Source: Impatiens glandulifera
Lineage: Eukaryota > Streptophyta > Magnoliopsida > Ericales > Balsaminaceae
Length of the DNA: 64,000 bases
Direction: 5' to 3'
Assembly (NCBI RefSeq): GCF_907164915.1
Contig: NC_061866.1
Location: 29,777,905-29,841,904, forward strand
This document shows positions 46,584 to 58,295 of the stretch, in pieces (the first letter of the stretch is position 1; each line of letters starts with the position of its first letter). Made by a program: the position numbers and the translations under genes. The notes beneath the pieces were generated by a model. That model was not told the origin of the DNA. It was given only the letters and a program-made list of their open reading frames with translations, and ran no database searches.

Positions 46584-48518
46584 TCAATTACCAGTCAAAC
46601 AGGAGAAAACCGCCACAAACGGGCAATTCGGTTCAATTATCGCGGGACAATTTCAAATTGTCAACCTTATTCACCCAAGGACTGTTGTTGTAGGTTTCCA
46701 TCCGATAGAGTGATGGAAGCTCTAGTTAAGTTTTACCACACATACGACTAATAGTTATCCCTTATGTTTATATTATTTTTGTATTATATATTTAGCCTCT
46801 TTGGGCTATAATTTGTACTCGTGGGGACTTGTTTTTTTTCTAGGACCGAGTGGGAGCTACTACAGGCTAGGACCGAGGATCTGCTTCTAAAGGAGACCCG
46901 CTACTCGTCTAGGATCGAGGAAAGGGACCCATTGTTGGTCACATTTTTTACACTCAATGGAGATCTGTGGCTCACCTAGGACTGAGGATTTGTGCCTACT
47001 TCTGATCACATTTCTTGCACCCTATAGGAGATCACGACTAAGATACCTTGCACCCCACCTTGTGTGCCCGATAGACCGATGATAGAACTTGATGTGCACC
47101 CAAGACAGATAGAGGTCGTTGCACGTTAGGACCCCCAATTATGCACCTGATGAGCCCAAAACGATGCTTACTATTGTAGGAGACTAAGGACCGATGTTTG
47201 TTGTTGTAGAAGATTGAAGACCGATGCTTGTTTCAATTGGAGAACAAGGACCGAAGTCTGTTGAGTCTGGGGACATGCTTCTTGACCGAGGACGCACCAA
47301 GGGCCGAGAGGAGGACCGCGACCGAGATTGGATCCTTTTCTCCATCCGTGATCGAGCTGGGTTCATACCTCAGCTAAAAATCAGGTTTTTTTGTGACTAT
47401 GGAGGCTAACCACGGTCCTTTGTTTCATATTTGTCATATATTTTGTCTTTGTCTAGGCTATGCTTTTATTTTGGGTTTTTGTTTGCTTTTATTTTATGTA
47501 AATTTTTTACTTTTGTGATCCTATGGTCGCATAAAATTATTTAAAATTGTAAAACATAAAAAATTAATTAGTAGAGACCTTAAAGGCATTGTAGGACATA
47601 ACGTCAAAAAAACTCTTTCTCACACGTAACCAAATGCCTGACTCATTTCTCTTAATTTCCTAATTTTATAAATTATATAGCAACTCTCTAATCGCGAGGA
47701 TTTTTAAAATTGAAAAAAATGCAAAGTAGTCTATGACACACTTCCCATTAAATATCCAAATCTCTTCCAAATTTGACGGGATTGTAAGTTATGGAATTGT
47801 CTACAAAGGCTCATTTTCATAAATTTTAGTTTTTCAATAATCTTAAAATTAATTCCCCTCAAATTTGACTTTTTTTCCAAAAAAGTGATGCATTAATAAA
47901 AAAAGAGATCCCAGAAAAAAATTCAAACTGGCAACGATTTTTCAGTCAATCACAATTATCACTGTGTGAATAGTAAAATGATTTCGTCTAGATGACATGA
48001 TCGTTTTTGTCTCGTAGAAAGGGAAAGTCAAAATTTCATGAACATGTCTTATGGAGTGATGATCATTCAATACCAACATGCAATGCAAATGCTGTGCATG
48101 TGAATCATAATCAACTATGTGACTTTGATGATGATTTTAATCACTAGATCTTGTTTTTGGTTCGTCTTGAAGAACATAAGGATCTAGAGAGTTTGTTAAG
48201 AAGATAAGTCACATCAATCATATGACAACACGTGTCGTCATTTATGCATGTACATGTCCTTAGGGAAAACAGGCGCACACTTTCAAACTCGTCGTTTTTA
48301 ATGAAAATGAAAGTATTTAAATGTGGGGGTTAATAGTAAACAAGATAAAGCATCCAAGTATTCAACCCTCAACCTCACCTTACAAATGCATATAATATTT
48401 TTCAAAGTGTAAGAAAGGGTTTACATTCAATTGATAGAAAAAGAAAATTGGGTCTTCTTTGAGCTCCTCCTTTCCTCGTCATTATGTCTTTCGCTAACAA
48501 TAGAGTAACGAACAACAG
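46584..48518. other. Intergenic with GGACCGA repeats (D2)
   Basis: Equivalent of D1 15069-17006; no gene supported. Confidence 0.45.
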
Positions 48519-49429
48519 TGTTGCGCCAACAGTTGTGTTGCGCTAACAGCCGAATAGCGAACAACATTGTTGCGCCAACAACTGTGTTAGCTATCAGCAA
48601 ACTGCCACATCAACTTAAGACGTCAAAATGTACAACTGCCACGTACACGTTTATTCCACTAACCAGCGTAGTACTATTTAGTACACCACATTCTAACGAA
48701 TATTTTGTGCACTACATTCATGTACGCCACGATCCAACGAATAACATTCTTATGCATACTATCTCGTACACCTGGCGTACAACCATCAAAAAGCTGACAT
48801 GTGTCTAAGAATTAGATTCGACCGTTGTACCACTTCAAATATAAAAAGGCATCAGAGTACAACGACGATCTCTTAGTCTCTCGGTGAATTTACGCTCGAT
48901 CTTTGAATCTTTGTATTTCACGATCCAAAAAGCTCTTTGATTAATCTCTCACTAAGTGTATTATGCAAATCACTACGTTAAGTTGAGCGATAATCTGTTG
49001 TATTACTTTATAGTAATTTCAGTGTTGTAAGTTAAACAAAAATTGTTTGTTCAACAGAGAGTGATAGTTAGGAGTTCAGAACAGGCAACTGTTAAGACAT
49101 GTGATTTGAGTGGGTTTGTGTAGAGGATAAACAAATCAAAGTCTTCTAGTGGAATCCTTCTAGAAACAGAAAAAGGGGTGACGTAGGAGTTTTATCTCCG
49201 AACATCCATAAAATCTTGTGTTGTTACTTTACTACTTTATTTAGTCTTGCATCTTTTCGCTTCAAATCTAGCAAGCACTTTTCGCACTTGAAACCGTTCA
49301 AGAGATTGCAAAGATTTGTTGAAGATTAGAAACATATTTTTAATCTCTAACATGATTAAAATCGCATTGAAAATGAAAATTAGCACAACAATATTGACCT
49401 CCCTTCTATTGTTGTCACTGATCCTATCA
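48519..49429 (+). mobile_element. 5' LTR of decayed copia-1 (D2)
   Basis: Equivalent of D1 17007-17918, ending TATCA before the defective primer site TGTATCAGAGC (49432-49442). The same lost G in the primer site shows it arose before the duplication. Confidence 0.65.
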
Positions 49430-49481
49430 AGTGTATCAGAGCAAGGTTTTTTATTCTCAAACAACTGCAGATGTCTGAATC

Positions 49482-50921
49482 ATGTCTCTCCTAAACAAAA
49501 TCCCAATGTTCTCAAAGAAAGATTATGATTAAAATGCAAGCTCACTTGGAGTCTCAAGATGATGATATGTGGTATGTCATCACTAATGGTCCCATGAAGA
49601 TTCTGAATGTCAGCACATCCACAACTACAATTGAGGGTGCTCCTGAGATGAAAGAGAAGCCCAGATATGAGTAGACTGCTGAAGACAAGAGGAAGGTCAA
49701 CCTCGACAACGTGGCCAAAGATATTCTCTATAAAACTCTTGACAAGAACATGTTCAGCAAGATAAAGTCATGTTCTACTGCCGAATATATTTGGGAGAAG
49801 CTGACTCAAGTCTAAGAAGGCAATGACCAAACAAAAGAAAACAAGTTGATTGTTGTCACACATAAGTTCGACAACATCAAGATGAGCCCTAAAGAGACAA
49901 TGACTAAATTCGAAGAAAGATTCAAAAACTAGTCATTGAACTATCATCTCTAGAAAGACATATAACAACAAAGAAGTTGTTATCAAAGTGATGATAGCTT
50001 TGCCCAGAGAATGGGACATCAAGACGATGTCCATGAGGCAATCAAAGGACCTTAACAAGAGTGATTTGTACTATCTGTTCGTCGTTCTGAAAGTCTAAGA
50101 GTTGGAAATAAACTCAAGGAATGAAGATGAGCCATCCACGCCCGTTATAATAAAATTACTAGTGACTGCTAAAGAGCCACCTTCTTCGACAACTACGAAG
50201 TCTTCTGAACAGATCAACAACAATGTAATGTCACTATTTGTCAAGAAGTTTGGAAAATTAATGAAGAATAATCATTCTTAACTCTAATTTAAACATAAAC
50301 AACTATAAGAATGAATCTAATGCTAACTTAAAATGTTTTAACTGTGACAAACCATGTCACTTCAAGGCTGATTGCAGAATGACAAAAAGGGATGACAAGA
50401 AGCCATTTTATAGGAGGAACAAGAAGGAATAAAAAGCTATGCTGGATGACGAAAGCAAGAGCAAATGGGCTAAAAGCGATTCAGATGAAAGCTTCTCAAG
50501 TGAAAGTGATGACGAATGTGTCAAATGCATCATGGAAAACGACAATGAGGTATTTGATTTCACCTCTGACGAGTTCACAAAAGATGATTTAACTATTACA
50601 CTCAATGAAATAGTCATTGAATATTAGAAACTATCAGACTCTTTTAATGAAATAAATTTGAAAAATAAATTTGACAGTACAAGCTTTTCAAATCAAAACA
50701 GTGAACCATAAGTTTTGAAAAACAAAATAAATGTGAGCTGAGAATGAAAAGCTCAAAAACCAATTCAAACTTTTTCTATTGAAAACCAAATATTAAACTA
50801 TGTGGTGAGTTCTTGGACGAAAACTGTGAATGCTGTCAACCATATGATTGCGCAGCAAAGTCCTATTGGATACAAATCCGGTCTACGATTTTTTAAGAAC
50901 AACCCAATTGGGTTCAACATA
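49482..50921 (+). pseudogene. copia-1 gag pseudogene, single copy (D2)
   Basis: Same shared lesions as the D1 copies, plus a private TAA within LTQVYEGND (near 49813) and a TAA before KAMLDDES (near 50429). The zinc knuckle reads CFNCDKPCHFKADC (P instead of T). The later segment is open for 62 codons (50439-50627), slightly better preserved than in D1. Confidence 0.8.
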
Positions 50922-51942
50922 AAAGGAGAGCTTGGGAAAAGTGATAAGTGGCTTCAGTATCTCGAGGTTAGGGTTTTATGTAGCAACAATATTAAGCTGA
51001 TACTCTTTTTTATCCAAATGAACTGATTCAATTTGTTTCATTTACTACACGGTGTTCATTATTAGGTATTTAGGTGGATGCAGAAACAAAGATGGTACAT
51101 GGAAGATAATGGAGTATATTCAAAGCTGATATCAGTTATGGGGAAGAAAGGTCATACCATAATGTCAATGTGACTCTTCTCAGAGATGCGAAGTAGTGGA
51201 TGCAAGCCGGATACATCCGTTTACAATGCACTAATCACAACCCATCTTCATTCTCGAGACAAATTGAAAGCTTTAAGCAAAGCAATTGGATATCTCGAAA
51301 AAATGAAAGGAATGGAAAGGTGTAAACCGAACGTAGTCATATACAACATTATCCTTAGAGCTTTCTGTCACAGTCCATTAGAGTCACGACCCAATCCAGG
51401 GGATGTCGAGGCTCATTACAGTCTTGGCCTGATAGTGCGCTAATCTTCTTAGCCCAAGGGGAGACCCAGTTGCCTATGTAGGCCTAGTGAATCTTCTAAT
51501 CAAGGAAGAGATTAGAAGATATTCTAATTAAGGAAGGGATTGGAAGATATATTATAATCAAGGAAGGGATTATAATATATATTCTTATTAAGGAAGAGAT
51601 TACAAGAGATATTCTAAATTAGGTAGGGATATTCTTGTTATGGAATGAAAATCCTAAATTAGTGTAATTAAATTGTAATTAGACGTAATTCCTAATTTAA
51701 TACGTGTAAGTCCTATAAATAACCTGAAGGTATTTCATTGTAATTATCAAGCATTCTTTCAATATAATCTTATTCTCAAGAGTTTTCTCTCTCTAAGTTC
51801 GTTGTATTCTTTTTGCATTGTTTAAAAAGGCTTTCTAAGCTAGAATCAGGGTCGATTTAACTTAGTGTCGCACGGGTCGAATTTCATCCCGTGACAAGTG
51901 GTATTAGAGCAAGGTTGTACTTCCGCATTCAAGCTGCAAGAA

Positions 51943-53461
51943 ATGGATTCACATACTACCGTCACTAAGGTTCCGACCGGCCAACATAAGGACAAGGGAT
52001 CCAAGAGGGATAAGTCCATCAAGAGAGGTGCTTCCATGGAAGCGCGGGTGACCCGGCTTGAAGAAGGCATGAGCGATCACCAAGAAGCTCTCGAAGTGTT
52101 TAGCACGGTGGCCGATAGAGTAACGACGATGGATGAGAAAGGTGAACAATTGGAGAATAAGTTAATGGGGATCATTAATGGTTCGAATCGTAGCATTCGT
52201 GACGAAGTGTTGGGATCGTTTCGAGGGGAGGTTAATGATATCTTCCAAAAAGTGCTTGATCCAATTTGGGAGAAGTCCATGCGATGGTTGAGGCCCTTCA
52301 AAGGGAGATCTTGGGGAGGCTAGAATCGATGGAAAGGCGGATTGAGAGGAATGGAGGGGAACATAGAGGTGCGGCACCTCAACGGATGGATGTTCCTAAG
52401 CCAACTCCATTCAAAGGCTCGAGGAGTGCAAGGGAAGTGGAGGACTTCCTGTGGAACATGGAGAGGTACTTTCGGGCATCAAGCATACTTGATGATCGCG
52501 ATAGGTTGGAGACGACACCTTTCTTCCTACAAGAGATGACATTGCTGTGGTGGAGGAGGCGAGAAGGAGATATTGAATGAGGGACCTAGAGGATGGAAAT
52601 ATGGGAAGACTTCAAGACCGAGTTCAAACGCCAATTCTTCCTAGAGAATGCCGACTACGAGGCTAGGAAAAGGTTGAGTCAACTTGTGCAAAAAGGGACC
52701 ATCAAGGAGTATGTGAAGGAGTTCTAGGAGTTGATGTTCGCGTTTGTTAACGGCCTAAAGACTTAGGCACAGTTGGAGCTGCAAAGGGCCAAGGTGCGGG
52801 ACGTTTCCGAGGCAATAGCAGTTACAAAGAGACTGATAGAGCTCAAAGTGTCTGTGGACAGGCCGAAGTTCATCAGGGATGATGAGGAAGAAGATGGGGG
52901 AGACCGCCCACAGGACCAGGAGAAAGGTGGGGGAGACCGTCCATCTAAGAAGAGGCATGCACATAAAAACTCAGGGAGGCAACCTAACGAATCGAGTAAG
53001 CTAAGAACATGTTATATTTGCGGTGCTCATAATCACATAAAGTTTATGTGCCCGTTTAAGGGGGAAAATGTTACAGCGGTCAAAGGAACTAAGTCCTTTG
53101 ATGAGGAAGAAGAGACTCAGATAGGATTCTTAAGACTACTCAATGCTGTGAAGGATAGTATTGCGAAGCCGATCAATGGAACAAGGAAGGGCTCTTTGTT
53201 TGTGGAAGTTTGGATTGGGGAAGGCGCATAAAGACACTTGTGGACACAGGGGCTACGCATAACTTCATGCAAGAAGGAGTAGCCAAGGCGTTGGGTCTGC
53301 GGGTCAGCCTAACAAGAGGGATTGTGAAGTCCTTCGATGTAGCCAAGCCGGTGAATGGGGAGGCTAGGAGAGTGCACACCAGGATCAGAGGCTGAAATGA
53401 GACAGTCTCATTTACCTTGGTCCCAATGGAATACTACGACGTACTGTTGGGACTAGAATGA
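51943..53461 (+). pseudogene. Gypsy-type gag and protease remnant (D2)
   Basis: Lacks the private D1 one-base loss, so MVEALQREILGRLESMERRI is readable (from 52266), and shares the TAG stops and the gag-protease frameshift. Private changes: IERGT becomes IE followed by TGA near 52577, and a TGA replaces W after RIRG (near 53394). The zinc knuckle and LVDTGATHNF are kept. Confidence 0.8.
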
Positions 53462-53485
53462 TTCGATCAGGTACGCGCTTGCATA

Positions 53486-54229
53486 ATGCCATATTCCGAT
53501 TCCTTAATCATTTTGGATCACGGGAAGACTAGCGTGATTCCAACAAGGAGAGAATTAGAAGGAATGTGCATTTTCTCAGCAATGCCGTTCAGTCGAGGTC
53601 GCAAATATGGTAAAGAGACATTTTCCACTTTTGCCAATACGGATGATGGGGACGGGTCCAAGGGAAAAGTAGAAGTACCCAATGAAGTCCAAAGAGGGTG
53701 CAAGGTCTTCGAGCAACTCAAGACTAAGAGCACAAAACCATCAGATCCACAAGATTTGGCCAAAGGCAACATGAGCCAAAGTCAATCTGCCTTCACTCGC
53801 ACTAAGTCCGTGGGAAAGGAAGCAGGTCGTGCTATGGAATATTCAGAGGGAGACAACGAGAATATGAAGAGAGGGGCAGATCTGAGAGGGTGTGCACTTA
53901 AGAAAGGGGACAATGGAAAGGGGGAAGTTGCCCCCGCAACTGTTGAAGTCTATGCGGTCTATGCTCAAGGGTCTTGTGCGCAGATTCAAGAGACCGTTTT
54001 CAATCGAGAAAGGTGTGGGAAACGTCTCATATCGTTAAGGATGACGACCATAAGTGCACCCGATGCCATGACGTGGAAGGGGGAGGAAGAGCGCTCAAGG
54101 GACGCCAAAAAGAAGATCACCATGCACCGGTCTAAGGTCGTGCCGAGGAAGGACACGACTTTGGTGGGGGAGTATGTCACGGCCCATTGGTATGGGGTGC
54201 AAATGTCAAGTCATGAGGTGCATTTCTAG
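53486..54229 (+). CDS. Unknown 247-aa ORF in the gag-only element (D2)
   Basis: Same length as D1 23919-24662 with a handful of substitutions (K to R, N to S, G to D). Starts with the protease tail MPYSDSLIILDHGKTS. No recognised function beyond that. Confidence 0.4.
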   Translation: MPYSDSLIILDHGKTSVIPTRRELEGMCIFSAMPFSRGRKYGKETFSTFANTDDGDGSKGKVEVPNEVQRGCKVFEQLKTKSTKPSDPQDLAKGNMSQSQSAFTRTKSVGKEAGRAMEYSEGDNENMKRGADLRGCALKKGDNGKGEVAPATVEVYAVYAQGSCAQIQETVFNRERCGKRLISLRMTTISAPDAMTWKGEEERSRDAKKKITMHRSKVVPRKDTTLVGEYVTAHWYGVQMSSHEVHF

Positions 54230-55218
54230 AATATTCCAGAATGCAAGTCTGTGCAATCTGTGCTCAAGGGGCTTGTACATAAATACGAAGGACCGTGTGG
54301 GGAATGTTTCAAGGAAGAAGTTGAAGAGTATCAGGCCAAAGTCGAACCGAGGATGGCCACGACTAAGGTGGGGGAGTATGTCATGGCCCATTAGAGTCAC
54401 GACCCAATCCAGGGGATGTCGAGGCTCAGTACAGTCTTGGCCTGATAGTGCGCTAATCTTCTTAGCCCAAGGGGAGGCCCAGTTGCCTATGTAGGCCTAG
54501 TGAATCTTCTAATCAAGGAAGAGATTAGAAGATATTCTAATTAAGGAAGGGATTGGAAGATATATATTCGAATCAAGGAAGGGATTAGAATATATATTCT
54601 AATTAAGGAAGAGATTACAAGAGATATTCTAAATTAGGTAGGGATATTCTTGTTATGGAAGGAATATCCTAAATTAGTGTAATTAAATTGTAATTAGACG
54701 TAATTCTTAATTTAATACGTGTAAGTCCTATAAATACCCTGAAGGTATTCCATTGTAATTAAAAAGCGTTCTTTCAATATAATCTTATTCTCAAAAGTTT
54801 TCTCTCTCTAAGTTCGTTGTATTCTTCTTACATCGTTTAAAAAGGTTTTCTAAGCTAGAATCAGGGTCTATTTAGCTTAGTGCCGCATGGGTCGAATAAC
54901 CGTCCAAGTTGAATCATTGTTCAAAAATCTCGAAGAAAGCATCATCTTCCTAGTATATTCATTTTCAACAGCGTAATAGATGGATATGGAAAGAACGGGA
55001 TGATAACCGAAATGGAGTCAATTCTCTCCCGAACGAAGAGCAAACAGATTAAGCCCGGTGTCATCACATTTAACTTGCTAATCGATGCTTATCGAAGGAA
55101 ACAAGAATTCGAAAAGATGGAACAGGTTTGATAGAAAAATTAAGTAGGTTAATTTTGGAACCAGCCAGACGAACTAAACAGAGGTTAATCTTTATGTGCA
55201 GGTACTTCTAAAACCGTA

Positions 55219-56386
55219 TGAACCGGTTGGGGAATCAAAAACCGGTTGCTACCACTGCAAAGAAACCAGTCTCAAGTGATCAAGCTAAAGATCAGAGGAA
55301 CCGGTTCTACTCTCTCAAGCGACCGGTTAACGAAGAAGAAAGATTTTACTCTCCAACCGGATGATACAGCACAAGGCACAAAAAACCGGATGGTTCAGAA
55401 CAAAAGTCAGAAGATTCAAAATTCAAGAGTGACGTACCATGACGGAAGAAACGTGTCTCGAAAGAATAAAAGAAGATCGGATCCGATCAGAAGCATGCGA
55501 GGAAAGCAATGATGCTTTGTTGATCCGATGCTGACAACCGGAGGCGGATGTTCAACACGTGTCTCAATCTGAAAACCGGCTATGTCATCTTATGCTCAGA
55601 GCTGCTGCATGAATGCCAGGTGTTGAGGAAGTTGAAGCGTGCAAGCAATATTTCTGCAAACAGGCGTGATGACGATCAACCAATCCAGAAGAGAGAGAAG
55701 AACGTAGCCGTTAGCTACTTTCAGCTATAAAAGGAAGATCAAACGTCTTCATTCAATGCAGTTCGGTAGTTGTAGTTGTGAGCATCATAAATTCTGAAAG
55801 TCATAAAGCAATAAATTCTAGAGAGATAAAGTCCTGCATTCCAAAACCGGTGTGCCTAAAACCGGAAGTTCTTTGTGTGTTATTGTGTTGAGTAGTTGTA
55901 TTACATCAAAGTGTGAGTTTGGTGTAACCGGCGAGTAGCGAAGTTGGGCTCGACCGGCAGTGTAATTGTAACTCTAAAGAGTTAGTGAAGATCCTTCTCA
56001 TAACCTGAGAAGAAGGGGTGACGTAGGAGGGTTTGCTCCGAACATCCATAAACAAATTTCTTGTCTCGTGTTCTTTCCTTCACTTTCATTTCCCGCTTTT
56101 TTAACGAAAACCGCAAACTAATCATACTCCTAAAACCGGTCACTCACCTCCATTAAACCGACTCCTTCTTAAACATCATCTAAAGTCGCAAACGTTGCTT
56201 CAACCTGAAACAGACATTTCCGCCCTTGAACCCGGTTCAAGAGTCTGTGACAGGTTGTGCAGTGCTGAGAACGGTTTTAGTCTTTAACCGGACTATCACC
56301 AAAGTGTTGTGTGTTGTGTAAGCGGTCACCCTTACCTAGAAACCGGAAAACACCCCGGTCCTCCAAGGGCGTCCCCGATCCTAACA
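55219..56386 (+). mobile_element. 5' LTR of copia-2 (D2)
   Basis: Equivalent of D1 25684-26851. TATA box at 55726; GGGGTGACGTAGGAG block near 56016. Primer site follows at 56389. Confidence 0.7.
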
Positions 56387-56388
56387 AG

Positions 56389-56400
56389 TGGTATCAGAGC
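56389..56400 (+). other. Primer binding site of copia-2 (D2)
   Basis: Exact TGGTATCAGAGC. Confidence 0.9.
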
Positions 56401-56428
56401 GAGGTTCTTAGCACTCAAGCAACCTAAC

Positions 56429-58295
56429 ATGGTGGGAAGCATGACCCACAGCGACAAGCCGCCAATGCTAAACAGCGAAGCATTTAACAGTTGGAAGAAA
56501 CAGATGTATCTACATCTGATTACGTTGATGATGAGATGAGCCGAGTCCTGAAAGAAGGACCGATCAAGATCAACAAGGAGAAAAGCCAATGGACGAGTGA
56601 AGATCGGAGAAGAAGTAACCTGGACAACCATTGCATGAGGCATATCTATAAAGCTATAGATAACAACACGTTGAACAAAATATCAGAGTGCGAAAATGCA
56701 AAGGAAGCCTAGGAAACGATTAGTCAGATCCACGAGGGAAACGAATGAACCAAGGAGAACAAAATCTTGGTGGCTACGCAGAAGTATAAAAAAAAAGGAT
56801 GAAACCGGGAGAAAATATGAAGGAATTCAGCAACCGGTTCACCAGCGTAGTAAACGAACTTCAAACACTCGGAAAGAAGTATGACAACCGAGAAGTGATC
56901 ATCAAAGCTTTAAGATCTTTGCCAAGCACGTGGGATATCAAGACCATGGTGATGAGGGAATCAAGTACCCTTGGACAGATGAAGTTGCATGATGTGTTTG
57001 AGGACCTGAAAGCCTACGAATTCGAGATCAAGTCTCGGATCGAAGATGAAGCATCCACATCAACCGCAACAAGAGCTTTGGTCACATCGGTGGAACCGGC
57101 GGCTCCAGTATCAACCGCACCGGCTCCAGTCAAAAATACTGATCAGATAACCGACGATGAGATGGCGATGCTAGCCCAGAAATTCGGGAAATTCATGAAG
57201 AAGAGCCAGCCACCATCTAATAATGATTTTAATTATAACTATGTAGATAAATCAAACAAGAGATGTTATAACTGTGATGGTTTTGTACATTTCAGGTCAG
57301 AATGTAGAAAACCAAGAAGAGACGATAGAAAACCGGAAGGAAACTATCAAGGAAATAACTATCAAGGGAATAATTATCAAGGCAACCGGTATCAAGGAAA
57401 CAATTATCAAGGAAACAATTATCGGGGAAACAACAATAACCAACGAAATGACTACCGAAGAGGAGATGATCAACATGCTGATGAAGGAAAGGAGATTCAA
57501 AAAGCACTCATTGCATCTGACGGTGGAAGCGAGTGGGCATACTCCGATAATGAAGAAGGTGAAGAGAAAGTAACCTGCTTCATGGCAAACGACGAAGAGG
57601 TATTTGATTTCTCTTCTGATGAGTTTACTAAAGAAGATCTAGTTTCTGCACTCAACCAAATGGTTGCTGAGTTCAGAAATATATCTGCGTATATACCAAC
57701 CCCTGTAGAACCTAAAACCGAACAAACAGAATATGTATATAATAAAACATGTGAAATCGAAACGTATGAACCGGATGAACTATTCTCCGATAATGAGAAG
57801 ACAGTTCAACCGGTAATCGAAACCGATGAACGAGCAATGTACGTCACGGCTGCTTGGGAGAGATCACGTCAAGCAGTGAAACAAATGTGTAACTATAAAC
57901 GACATCCGAAGTGTAGATATGGTATCGGTTATGATCCAAGTAAACAAAATGAAACAAGACAACCTAACGGGATGAAACTAACGAAAAATAATCTTCCATT
58001 TATAAAATTTGTCAAAAGTTTACAATCCGAAAATAACCTAAAACCGGAAGAAACGCTTAAGTATGTAGGTCCTAACGAATTTGAAAAATGGCTTCATCCT
58101 GAGAGAAGGAAAGTCAACCGGAAACCAAATAAAAATAATAAAAACCGACATCAAAGAAGCTCATCACCACATAAGGCATTCTTGAGCAACGGCCAAGAAG
58201 TTAAGCCAAATATTATCAAAACAATAACCGGGAAAGTTATCCGACTCATTCAAGTCTGGATCCCAAAGGGACTAATCAACCATGGACCCAACTAA
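56429..58295 (+). pseudogene. copia-2 gag, disrupted N-terminus (D2)
   Basis: Shares the early frameshift and the TGA after EGNE with D1. Private lesions: TAG at 56710 (W in D1) and a one-base loss in an A-run near 56787. From 56799 the frame is open for 498 codons. The zinc knuckle reads CYNCDGFVHFRSEC: the conserved glycine before histidine is valine, which may weaken RNA binding. The YQGNN repeats are kept. Confidence 0.8.

Larger units (their letters stand above)
51366..54897 (+). mobile_element. Gag-protease-only LTR element with clipped 3' LTR (D2)
   Basis: 5' LTR 51366-51896, primer site 51899-51910, 3' LTR 54379-54897. The last 22 bases of the LTR plus 10 flanking bases are missing compared with D1. 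The loss lies between the short direct repeats GTCGAAT and CTCGAAT, consistent with replication slippage. The element body is otherwise as in D1. Confidence 0.85.
50925..55218 (+). pseudogene. PPR5-like gene remnant split by an LTR element (D2)
   Basis: Exon 1 end 50925-50966, intron to 51065, exon 2 51066-51365 (same in-frame TGA), interrupted by the gag-only element, resumed from 54898 to 55125, then a well-formed donor CAG/GT, a 76-bp intron ending TGTGCAG (55201) and the first codons of exon 3 before the copia-2 LTR. This undisturbed arrangement is the form that existed before the 1.95-kb duplication. Confidence 0.8.
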
